Shown here in pieces: positions 8,145 through 15,221 of a stretch of 25,046 nt of DNA (position 1 is the stretch's first letter; each line of letters starts with the position of its first letter). Below the pieces are notes generated by a model. The model searched no databases and was not told the DNA's origin. It saw nothing but the letters and a program-made list of their open reading frames with translations. The stretch comes from Sporosarcina sp. (GTDB taxonomy: Bacteria; Bacillota; Bacilli; Bacillales_A; Planococcaceae): positions 1 through 25,046 of the forward strand of contig JARIDM010000129.1 of NCBI GenBank assembly GCA_029263945.1, read 5' to 3'. The position numbers and the translations under genes were made by a program.

Positions 8145-8163
8145 ATAAAAATAAAAATTGGAT

Positions 8164-9831
8164 TTAATATTCCATGATAACGGGAATAATCATCGGTCTT
8201 CTCTTCGTCTGTTGGAACAAATAAGAGCTGAGTGTATCACGGATCTCTTGCTTTATACTTGCCCATTCAAAAGACTTTTTAGACACGTGCTTCTCAACTA
8301 TTTTGCTGACAAGGTCCTTTGCTTCATCGAGAAGTTCTTCGGATTCACGTACATACACAAAACCGCGCGATACAATTTCAGGACCAGCAGCGATACGCTT
8401 CTGTTTACGGTTCAGTGTAACCACGACTGTAAAAATACCATCTTGTGATAAAAGTTTACGATCACGAAGGACAATATTCCCAACATCACCGACACCAATA
8501 CCATCAATTAACACATTTCCAGCTTGTACGCGACCGCTCATGCGCATTTTATCGTTTCTATATTCAACGACATCGCCTTTATCAGCGATGAAAATACTTG
8601 TCTTCTTCAAACCTGTTTCTTGGGCAAGCTTAGAATGCGCCATTAACATACGATATTCCCCTTGAATTGGGACGAAGAATTTCGGTTGCATTAAATTTAA
8701 CATCAGTTTCAAGTCTTCTTGACTACCATGCCCAGATACATGCACTTTCCGACTAGAAGTGAGTACTTTCGCACCGTTTTTCGCAAGTTCATTCATCGTT
8801 TCATACATCGAAACTTCCATGCCCGGCGATGGAGTAAATGTAATGAGCACAGTGTCAGATTCTTTAATCTGGATATCTTGATGATGCTTTCGCACGATTC
8901 TTTCTAAAGCATCTAATGGTTCACCTTTATTACCTGTCACGATAATCACAACTTCATCATCACTATGCTTATCAATTTCTTCCACTGGGATGACAACATC
9001 TTCTTCAATTTGTAAATAACCTAAGTTTACACCAACTTCAAAGTAACTTTCGAGGCTTTTACCAACGACCGCTACTTTTTTTCCAGTTTCAAAAGCTTTG
9101 TCAAATACTTGCTGAATTCGAATAAAGTTTGATGCGTAAAGCGCGACTAAAATACGCCCATCAGCTTCATGGAAAGTCTTTGATAAGTGCGTTTCAATTA
9201 CTGATTCTGATGTCGTATACCCTGGACGTTCTGCTTCAGATGAATCAGACATTAAAATAAACACACCAGCTTCACCCAAACCTGCCATTTTCCCAATATC
9301 CGGACGGTACTTGCCTTTTGCAGATTGGTCGAATTTAAATTCTCCCGTGTGTACAATTGCACCTTCGCTCGTGTGAAAAACAATGCCTAACGAATCTGGG
9401 ATACTATGTGTTGTGTTAAAAAACGTAACATGTGTACGGTTAAAATTCATGCGACTTTTATTGGATACTTCAAAAAAGCGCACGGATTTTGGCGCTGGAA
9501 TATCCTTAAGATGCTCTTTTGCTAATGCTAATGTTAACTTTGAACCATATACTGGCGCTTGTACTTTTTGTAGTAAGTAAGCAAGTGAACCGATCGCATC
9601 TTCGTGTCCGTGTGTTAAGAAAATTCCTTTTACGCGTTCTTTGTTTTCTTCTACATATGTTAAATCAGGTATAACAATATCAATGCCTAGCATCTCTCTC
9701 TCTGGAAACATTAGGCCAGAATCGACGATAAACAACTCATCGTCTACTTCTACAACATACATTGCTTTCCCAATTTCTCCTACCCCTCCGAGGGGAATAA
9801 TTCGTATTACTTCATTTTTTGTCTTTGTCAA
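8164..9831 (-). CDS. rnjB: Ribonuclease J2
   Basis: This is a metallo-beta-lactamase/beta-CASP ribonuclease of the RNase J family, the partner of RNase J1 in mRNA decay and 5'-end processing. I start it at the TTG at 9831, which has AGGAGG seven bases upstream and gives 555 residues, the length I recall for B. subtilis RnjB. The frame is open 11 codons further to an ATG at 9864, but no ribosome binding site precedes that. Residues 74-79 read HGHEDA, so the last His of the HxHxDH metal motif is Ala. Other conserved parts remain: TTHSIPDS (140-147), VHTGEFKFD, SDSSEAERPG and HVSGHGSQ. The C-terminus (TKRRPMIIPVIME) is typical. The altered motif points to J2, whose own activity is weak. It has its own promoter and terminator. 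Confidence 0.93.
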   Translation of the reverse strand: MTKTKNEVIRIIPLGGVGEIGKAMYVVEVDDELFIVDSGLMFPEREMLGIDIVIPDLTYVEENKERVKGIFLTHGHEDAIGSLAYLLQKVQAPVYGSKLTLALAKEHLKDIPAPKSVRFFEVSNKSRMNFNRTHVTFFNTTHSIPDSLGIVFHTSEGAIVHTGEFKFDQSAKGKYRPDIGKMAGLGEAGVFILMSDSSEAERPGYTTSESVIETHLSKTFHEADGRILVALYASNFIRIQQVFDKAFETGKKVAVVGKSLESYFEVGVNLGYLQIEEDVVIPVEEIDKHSDDEVVIIVTGNKGEPLDALERIVRKHHQDIQIKESDTVLITFTPSPGMEVSMYETMNELAKNGAKVLTSSRKVHVSGHGSQEDLKLMLNLMQPKFFVPIQGEYRMLMAHSKLAQETGLKKTSIFIADKGDVVEYRNDKMRMSGRVQAGNVLIDGIGVGDVGNIVLRDRKLLSQDGIFTVVVTLNRKQKRIAAGPEIVSRGFVYVRESEELLDEAKDLVSKIVEKHVSKKSFEWASIKQEIRDTLSSYLFQQTKRRPMIIPVIMEY

Positions 9832-9878
9832 TTTCGTTCCTCCTATGTTCAACTTCCCGTTCATAACGACTAAATTCC

Positions 9879-9907
9879 ATTATACGGGACGAAGCTTACA
9901 TGCACAA
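9879..9907 (-). promoter_or_regulatory. Promoter of rnjB
   Basis: TTGTGC (9907-9902), a 17-base spacer and a perfect TATAAT (9884-9879) on the minus strand, about 48 bases before the chosen TTG start. It lies downstream of the dapA terminator, which supports separate transcription of rnjB. Confidence 0.7.
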
Positions 9908-9961
9908 ATATAATTGCCGAAAGTTAGTTCGTGCATACTCCTATGTAGATTCCTCTTCACA

Positions 9962-9990
9962 CAAAAAACCGGTAAGAAACTACCGGCTTT
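9962..9990 (-). terminator. Terminator after dapA
   Basis: AAAAGCCGGTA, loop GTTTCT, TACCGGTTTTTT on the minus strand. The stem begins directly after the dapA stop codon and runs into six Ts, ending the asd-dapA unit. Confidence 0.88.
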
Positions 9991-10881
9991 TCAAGCGAAA
10001 GTTTGTGCATTCCTTTTAAAATTAGCAAGAGCTGTATCTATATGAGTATTAGGTCCATCGAATCCGATTAAAGGCAGCCTTACGCCACCAACCTGAATGC
10101 CGAATTTTTCTAAAGCATATTTCACTGGAACTGGATTTGGTGCTGAGAATAATGCAGTAAAAAGTGGCGTTAACGCACGATGCATGGCAGCGGCTTTTTT
10201 TGTTCGTCCCTCAGTAAAAGCAGCAATCATTTTTTGCATTTCGTTGCCAACAATATGTGCGGAGACAGAAACAACTCCATCTCCTCCAATGGCAAGTAGT
10301 GGTAATGTCAACCCATCATCTCCACTATAAACAGCAAATCCAGTATCTGTTCCTTCGATAATCGCTGCCATCTGCTCAAGATTTCCACTCGCTTCTTTCG
10401 TAGCACGAATATTTTTTATACGTGATAGTGCAATTGTTGTCGCTGGTAGTAAATTAATTACAGAACGTCCTGGGATATTATATAAAAGAATAGGCAATGC
10501 CGTTTCACTTGCGATCGCATTGAAATGAGCAAATAAGCCTTTTTGATCTGGTTTATTATAATAGGGCGTAACGAGCATAATGCCATCTGCCCCAATACGC
10601 TCAGCTACTCTTGTGCTATCAATAGATTCTGAGGTTGAATTAGAACCTGTTCCAGCGATGACTGGAATTCGTTTATTCACCTTCTCAACAACAAACGAGA
10701 GCAGTGATGCTTTTTCACTTGCTGTCAACGTAGGCGATTCACCAGTCGTTCCACATACGACGATCGAATCCGATCCGTTTACAATCAGATGGTCAATTAA
10801 GTGTTCAGTTCGAACATAGTCAATTGCGCCATCTGCTGTAAACGGTGTAACCATCGCCGTGGAGATTCGTCCAATGTCCAT
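9991..10881 (-). CDS. dapA: 4-hydroxy-tetrahydrodipicolinate synthase
   Basis: This enzyme condenses pyruvate with aspartate semialdehyde, the first committed step to diaminopimelate, lysine and dipicolinate; it is cytoplasmic and usually a tetramer. The 296 residues form a TIM barrel with all expected active-site residues: Thr45-Thr46 in CGTTGE, Tyr108, Tyr134 in YNIPGR, Arg139, and the Schiff-base Lys162 in ATKEASGN. The ATG at 10881 has AAGGGTG upstream. It follows asd by 22 bases and a terminator abuts its stop codon, so asd and dapA are the 5' and 3' genes of one message. In B. subtilis dapG (aspartokinase) lies between them and is missing here. N-acetylneuraminate lyase, the main look-alike family, is unlikely given the neighbours. 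Confidence 0.96.
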   Translation of the reverse strand: MDIGRISTAMVTPFTADGAIDYVRTEHLIDHLIVNGSDSIVVCGTTGESPTLTASEKASLLSFVVEKVNKRIPVIAGTGSNSTSESIDSTRVAERIGADGIMLVTPYYNKPDQKGLFAHFNAIASETALPILLYNIPGRSVINLLPATTIALSRIKNIRATKEASGNLEQMAAIIEGTDTGFAVYSGDDGLTLPLLAIGGDGVVSVSAHIVGNEMQKMIAAFTEGRTKKAAAMHRALTPLFTALFSAPNPVPVKYALEKFGIQVGGVRLPLIGFDGPNTHIDTALANFKRNAQTFA

Positions 10882-10903
10882 ACAATCACCCTTTTACTCA
10901 TAA

Positions 10904-11941
10904 TTAGCTTGTTCTGATCGTTATGAGACTCTCCGCAATTTGTACAGAGTTTAAAGCGGCACCTTTTAATAAGTTGTCAGCAACAATCCACAAATGAAAA
11001 CCTGTTGGATGATCTGGATCTTTACGTAGACGCCCTACGAATATTTCATCTTTTCCTTCTGCAAATAAAGGCATTGGATAACTTTGTGCCATAAAGTCGT
11101 CTTGCAGTACAATCCCAGGTGCATGACTTAAAACCCCGCGCAAATCATCAACAGACACACCTTCTTGGTCAAGTTCAATATAAACAGACTCAGAATGACC
11201 TGTTACGATTGGCAGGCGCACACAAGTAGCTGATATTTGTAATTCTGGTAATCCAAAGATCTTTTTGGTTTCATTCATCATTTTTAGTTCTTCGAGTGTG
11301 TAGCCAGAATCGTCAAAAGCATCTATTTGAGGAATTGCATTAAAGGCGATAGGATAATGTTTTTCACCGTCAGCTGATGGTAATAATTCCGCTTTAATGT
11401 CCGCACGTGTTTCAAATTTTTTGGTCTGTGCTTCAAGTTCAGCTATTGCTTCTGCACCTGCTCCTGAAACTGCTTGGTAAGTAGAAACAACAAGACGCTT
11501 AAGGCCAAACTTCTCGCGAATTGGTTGAAGTGCTGCTACCATTTGGATTGTCGAACAGTTGGGATTTGCAATAATCCCCTTATGTTGTCGAAGCGCATCT
11601 AAATTCACTTCTGGTACGACAAGTGGAATCGCTTCAACCATTCGAAAAGCACTCGTGTTATCAATGACAACTGCACCCCTTTTAACCGCTTCTTCTGCAA
11701 ACATTTCTGAAATATGTCCACCCGCACTAAAAAATGCAATGTCCACACCTTCAAATGCTTCTGGTTGCGTCTCTTCTACGATAAATCGTTGGTCATTTGC
11801 GACAATTTCTTTTCCTGCCGATCTTTTAGAGGCAAGTAATTTAATAGAGTTTATAGGAAATTTTCGCGCTAATAGTTTTTCAAGTATTTTTGTTCCAACG
11901 GCACCTGTTGCACCGACAATTGCCACATTTACATTACTCAT
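10904..11941 (-). CDS. asd: Aspartate-semialdehyde dehydrogenase
   Basis: This enzyme reduces aspartyl phosphate to aspartate semialdehyde with NADPH, the branch point for lysine/DAP/dipicolinate and for threonine/methionine. The 345 residues show the N-terminal nucleotide loop GATGAVG (10-16), the phosphate/substrate region SAFR near residue 100, the catalytic Cys129 in NPNCSTIQ, and the active-site His249 in RLPIVTGHSE. The length is normal for the Gram-positive form. The ATG at 11941 is preceded by AAAGGGAGA. It lies 80 bases after dpaB, with a candidate sigma-A-type promoter in between, and 22 bases before dapA. A vegetative promoter here makes sense because cell-wall synthesis needs Asd at all times, while dpaAB are needed only late in sporulation. 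Confidence 0.96.
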   Translation of the reverse strand: MSNVNVAIVGATGAVGTKILEKLLARKFPINSIKLLASKRSAGKEIVANDQRFIVEETQPEAFEGVDIAFFSAGGHISEMFAEEAVKRGAVVIDNTSAFRMVEAIPLVVPEVNLDALRQHKGIIANPNCSTIQMVAALQPIREKFGLKRLVVSTYQAVSGAGAEAIAELEAQTKKFETRADIKAELLPSADGEKHYPIAFNAIPQIDAFDDSGYTLEELKMMNETKKIFGLPELQISATCVRLPIVTGHSESVYIELDQEGVSVDDLRGVLSHAPGIVLQDDFMAQSYPMPLFAEGKDEIFVGRLRKDPDHPTGFHLWIVADNLLKGAALNSVQIAESLITIRTS

Positions 11942-11989
11942 AAAATAAATCTCCCTTTCAGCTTCTTTGCAGTGTATTCAAAAAAGTAT

Positions 11990-12018
11990 ATCATATTTGA
12001 GCAGTTAATGTGTCAGAA
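11990..12018 (-). promoter_or_regulatory. Candidate vegetative promoter of asd-dapA
   Basis: TTCTGA (12018-12013), a 17-base spacer and TATGAT (11995-11990) on the minus strand; a CTGACA two bases further in offers an alternative -35 with a 15-base spacer. It is about 50 bases before the asd ATG. The -35 is weak, so this is tentative. Confidence 0.4.
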
Positions 12019-12021
12019 CCT

Positions 12022-12612
12022 TTACATTTTATTGTGAATGATTAATAACGGTTGAAGTTGTTCTTTTCGAAGGGCGGCTGCAGCTGCAGGGACCATACTT
12101 GTAAAGTCGGAGATTAAAGAATTTGGTTTTTTAATTGGGTCGTCTTGTCCGAATGGGATAAAATAAACGTTTTTCATATTAAGGAGTTTTATCAGGTTTA
12201 CACCATTAAGCCCTAATGCGTCATTTGTCGAAATGCCTAGTAAAACAGGATCACCGTTTCGAAGCGTTGCTTTTGCAGCCATTAAAACCGGAGAATCCGT
12301 CGAAGCATTCGCAAAACGACTTAATGAATTCCCAGTCATCGGCGCAATAATCATACAATCTACAGGTGAAGTAGGACCAAAAGGTTCAGCACCTACGATA
12401 GAAGAAATAACTTTCTCCCCCGTTGCACCTTCTATTTTAGCTACCCATTCTTCTCCTGTACCAAATCTTGTCGCTGCCGTTAAAACGGAATGTGTAATAA
12501 CAGGAACAACTGTCGCCCCGGCCTCTTGTAATGCATCAATTACCGGGAGTATTTCTTCAAATGTGCAATGTGAAGCCGTTATGCCAAGACCGATTCGTTT
12601 TCCTTGTAACAT
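12022..12612 (-). CDS. dpaB: Dipicolinate synthase subunit B (flavoprotein)
   Basis: This is the small subunit of dipicolinate synthase, which oxidises the DapA product to pyridine-2,6-dicarboxylate in the sporulating mother cell. It has 196 residues of the flavoprotein/decarboxylase (HFCD-like) fold: an N-terminal strand and loop GLGITASHC (8-16), a central MIIAPMTGNSLSRFAN, and PVLMAAKATLRNGDPVLLG, which fit flavin binding. The length is close to the B. subtilis protein. The ATG has AAGGGGAAGGG directly upstream, and only 12 bases separate it from the dpaA stop, so the two subunits are co-transcribed. No convincing terminator follows, so read-through into asd during sporulation is possible. 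A coenzyme A-biosynthetic decarboxylase is ruled out by the context. Confidence 0.93.
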   Translation of the reverse strand: MLQGKRIGLGITASHCTFEEILPVIDALQEAGATVVPVITHSVLTAATRFGTGEEWVAKIEGATGEKVISSIVGAEPFGPTSPVDCMIIAPMTGNSLSRFANASTDSPVLMAAKATLRNGDPVLLGISTNDALGLNGVNLIKLLNMKNVYFIPFGQDDPIKKPNSLISDFTSMVPAAAAALRKEQLQPLLIIHNKM

Positions 12613-12624
12613 ACCCTTCCCCTT

Positions 12625-13398
12625 TCATCTTCGATAAATCCGTTGGAGTGCACCTTGTAATGCAGTTGCAGCAGCCGCCGGAAAATGCTTCCCAGGTAAA
12701 CCAGGGAGTATTGTATAGTATTCAGGCACTTGGTCGTCAATTAGGCAACCAGGTGCTGATGCTAAATCGAAGATGTGTAAGGGTGCCACATTGGCTTTGG
12801 TTAACCACTTGGCAGGGATCGTATTTACAATATAATGAGGGGTTTGATGGACAAAGCTTGTTAATTGACTCGTTTCAAAGCCACGTGCTGCCGCTTCACC
12901 TAGTTGTGCTCCTGATCTTGCAAGCACAGTGACTTTACCGCCAAGCGCGCGCAAAAGATCGGCAACTGCTTTCCCGATCCGCCCGTAACCAGCTACTTGA
13001 AAATATTGGTTCAAAATAGGCTGGCTTGTTTCGAGGTAAAATATTTTTATGAAAGCCTCAGCTGTTAATCGTGCATTTTCCCAAATAAACAGTTCTTCTT
13101 TTAAATAGGAATGTGTTGTGATTCCCGCATCTTTAAATGGTTTAAGCCACGCCTCTGACACGACACCCGTATACAGTTGTGTATGTGCTTCTAACACAGC
13201 TGGTGGAAACGTTCCTTCCAACTCTAAAATTGGCAATACGATATGCGCGGGTTTCCAGTCAATTAACACACGCTCAAGCGAATCGGAATAGCGATCAGTT
13301 TGAACAATATCGCACACATGCCCAAGTTGTTGCATCGCTTTACGACAACGTAAAAGTCTTTCATCCTTTCCTATAAAAAGCCACCGTTCATCATTCAT
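12625..13398 (-). CDS. dpaA: Dipicolinate synthase subunit A
   Basis: This is the large, NAD(P)-binding subunit of dipicolinate synthase, acting with DpaB in the mother cell to make spore dipicolinic acid. The C-terminal half has a Rossmann motif GYGRIG (137-142) followed by a strand VTVLARS, then IVNTIPAKWL and FDLASAPG, all typical of this family. The frame opens at an ATG at 13413, but I choose the ATG at 13398 (MNDERWLFIG). A GAGG lies nine bases before it, and its ATG overlaps the ymxH stop by eight bases. That gives 257 residues, about 40 fewer than I recall for B. subtilis, with the missing part spread over the N-terminal half. The assignment is firm from the Rossmann half and the dpaB neighbour. 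Confidence 0.9.
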   Translation of the reverse strand: MNDERWLFIGKDERLLRCRKAMQQLGHVCDIVQTDRYSDSLERVLIDWKPAHIVLPILELEGTFPPAVLEAHTQLYTGVVSEAWLKPFKDAGITTHSYLKEELFIWENARLTAEAFIKIFYLETSQPILNQYFQVAGYGRIGKAVADLLRALGGKVTVLARSGAQLGEAAARGFETSQLTSFVHQTPHYIVNTIPAKWLTKANVAPLHIFDLASAPGCLIDDQVPEYYTILPGLPGKHFPAAAATALQGALQRIYRR

Positions 13399-13663
13399 CA
13401 AGATAAACCTCATCTATACGACCCGTCTTTCCAAATAGAATCCGATGCTCTCCAACTAATACAACTTCTTCCCACGGGATGAATTCCTCTGTTTGTTCGC
13501 TACGGTTTTTAAAGCCAAATAAACTGGACTTTTTCTTAATCTCAAGACCGATGATTTCTCCTGTTTTCCCGTTGAATATTAAATCCGTATCCCCAAGTAA
13601 GCCGTATCGAATCCCCTCTTTAACTTGGATAAGCTCCTTCTGAGCAAGTTCAGAAAGTAACAA
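13391..13663 (-). CDS. ymxH: YlmC/YmxH-family sporulation protein (PRC-barrel)
   Basis: This is a small PRC-barrel-like protein of about 90 residues, of unknown biochemical role, in a family tied to sporulation. Visible features are LSELAQKELIQVKEGIRYG and then a GDTDLIFNGKTGEI turn typical of the barrel, ending LFGKTGRIDEVYLDE. The frame opens at an ATG at 13669, but an AAAGGAG lies only one or two bases before that ATG and seven before the TTG at 13663, so I prefer the TTG. The alternative would add two residues. Its stop overlaps the start of dpaA by eight bases, so translation of dpaA is probably coupled to it. It sits between mlpA and dpaA as in B. subtilis. Confidence 0.85.
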   Translation of the reverse strand: MLLSELAQKELIQVKEGIRYGLLGDTDLIFNGKTGEIIGLEIKKKSSLFGFKNRSEQTEEFIPWEEVVLVGEHRILFGKTGRIDEVYLDE

Positions 13664-13834
13664 TTTCATTCTCCTTTCGATTCCCTTTCTTCACTATATG
13701 AAAGAGGAGCGAAAGAATTGTTAACTAATCGAATCAATTTCATAATGACCTTATTATGCTACAGCAACGCAACATATAGTTCGGGAACGGTTCAACTTAA
13801 CTGTATTATGTGTCGTTGGATCAATAAAACCCTA

Positions 13835-15091
13835 TTATGAAATTGACTGAATTTGAAAGCTATCAATTGTTTCAGCAGAAGCAATTAAAGATACAGCATG
13901 TGGATGACTAAAAATGACTTCTGCTATTTCGTGTACTTGAACTGGTGTAACGGCCTCGATTTTTGCAACAATGTCATCGGTTTCTTCATGTCTACCGTGA
14001 ACCAATTCATTATTGCCATTTCGGTACATCCTAGACTCCGTACTTTCAAGTCCAAGTAAAAAACCGCCAATAACCTGTTGTTTTGCGTTTTCAACTTCGC
14101 GTGGTGTGACACCTTTTTTGAGAATCGATTGAATCACAGCGTGGATCACTTCATTCAATTCTGTGACTTTTTCAGGTGATGTGCCCCCATAAATAATAAA
14201 AGCCCCTACATTCGCGTACGCTGTATAGTATGAGTAGATTGAATAAGCCAACCCGCGTTCTTCACGTACTTCCTGAAACAAACGAGAAGACATGGCCCCT
14301 CCAATAATACTGTCTAAAATAACCAAGTCATACATCCGTTCATCATTCGCAGGAAGTCCTGGAAATCCAAGACAAAGATGCCCTTGTTCAATTTCTTTAC
14401 TTTTCTTATATCTATTTGGATGATAGGTTGGCAATTCAACATGCTGCTCTTTTGGCAGCGGATTTGATGAGCGTGAGTCAAATAACGTCTCAATGTACTG
14501 GATTAATTGACGATCGTAATTTCCTGCTACAGATACAACGATACGCGCTGGACGGTAACACCTTTCCATAAACTGTTCAATTTTTTCTTTTGTAAACGCA
14601 GTGATTGTTCTTTCACTTCCAAGAATTGGTCTGCCTACTGGATCTTCTGGATACATGGCCGCCCATAAATATTCTTGAACATCATCATCAGGCGTATCTT
14701 CAACTGCCGCTAGTTCTTCGAGCACAACTAACTTTTCTTTTGCGATTTCATTTTCGTCAAATGTAGAGCGGAAAATCATATCTTCCAAAATTTCAAGCGC
14801 TTTATTCGCATGTTCACTTAGTACAGTTGTAAAAAAACAAGTATGTTCTTTTGATGTAAAGGCATTCACATCTCCACCAATTTGGTCAAATTCCTCTGCA
14901 ATCATTCTTGCGGTTCTAGAACTTGTGCCTTTAAAAAGCATATGCTCTATGAAGTGTGCAACGCCTGCTTCATCTGCTTCTTCATCAACCGAACCGACAT
15001 CTATCCATACACCTATAGCCACGGAACGCATATGCGGCATATGCTCATGAATCACTCTAATACCATTCCCAAATTCTTCTTTCTTGATCAT
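13835..15091 (-). CDS. mlpA: M16-family zinc peptidase MlpA (YmxG)
   Basis: This is a cytoplasmic insulinase/processing-peptidase-like zinc protease of 418 residues. The inverted zinc motif HFIEH is at 46-50 (ligands His46 and His50, catalytic Glu49), and the third ligand region VVLEELAAVEDTPDD is about 75 residues later (Glu125 or Glu126). The C-terminal M16 half carries the conserved RGLAYSIYSYY strand. The natural substrate is not evident; the B. subtilis protein affects extracellular protease regulation. The ATG has AAGGGGGG nine bases upstream, and a GC-containing hairpin lies further up in the leader. B. subtilis has a polysaccharide deacetylase gene, ylxY, between pnp and mlpA; none is present here. 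Confidence 0.92.
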   Translation of the reverse strand: MIKKEEFGNGIRVIHEHMPHMRSVAIGVWIDVGSVDEEADEAGVAHFIEHMLFKGTSSRTARMIAEEFDQIGGDVNAFTSKEHTCFFTTVLSEHANKALEILEDMIFRSTFDENEIAKEKLVVLEELAAVEDTPDDDVQEYLWAAMYPEDPVGRPILGSERTITAFTKEKIEQFMERCYRPARIVVSVAGNYDRQLIQYIETLFDSRSSNPLPKEQHVELPTYHPNRYKKSKEIEQGHLCLGFPGLPANDERMYDLVILDSIIGGAMSSRLFQEVREERGLAYSIYSYYTAYANVGAFIIYGGTSPEKVTELNEVIHAVIQSILKKGVTPREVENAKQQVIGGFLLGLESTESRMYRNGNNELVHGRHEETDDIVAKIEAVTPVQVHEIAEVIFSHPHAVSLIASAETIDSFQIQSIS

Positions 15092-15116
15092 GCAATCATT
15101 CCCCCCTTACTTAAAT

Positions 15117-15150
15117 GTGAGATGCAGGGAAACACCCCCGCATGAGTCAC
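15117..15150 (-). promoter_or_regulatory. Leader hairpin upstream of mlpA
   Basis: On the minus strand GTGA-CTC-ATGCGGGG, loop GTGTTT, CCCTGCAT-C-TCAC can form a stem of 8 pairs (one G-U), extended by 4 more after a small internal loop. It ends about 26 bases before the mlpA ATG and is not followed by a U-run, so it is not a terminator. Its role is unknown. Confidence 0.5.
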
Positions 15151-15173
15151 GTGCGTATTTATTATTTCAGTCG

Positions 15174-15201
15174 TTAAAAAAAGGCCCTAGGTAAAGGCCT
15201 T
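15174..15201 (-). terminator. Terminator after pnp
   Basis: AAGGCC, loop TTTACCTAG, GGCCTTTTTTT on the minus strand, about 20 bases after the pnp stop. The stem is only six pairs but the U-run of seven is good. Confidence 0.8.
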
Positions 15202-15221
15202 CAATTGTATGAAAAACGTTT

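Noticed and set aside
9832..9864. ATG at 9864 as the rnjB start
   Set aside because: It has no ribosome binding site, and the 11 extra codons contain the AGGAGG that serves the TTG at 9831.
9832..13834. Lysine riboswitch or T-box in the lysine/dipicolinate section
   Set aside because: The gaps between genes there are too short (at most about 165 bases), and none contains recognisable conserved riboswitch elements.
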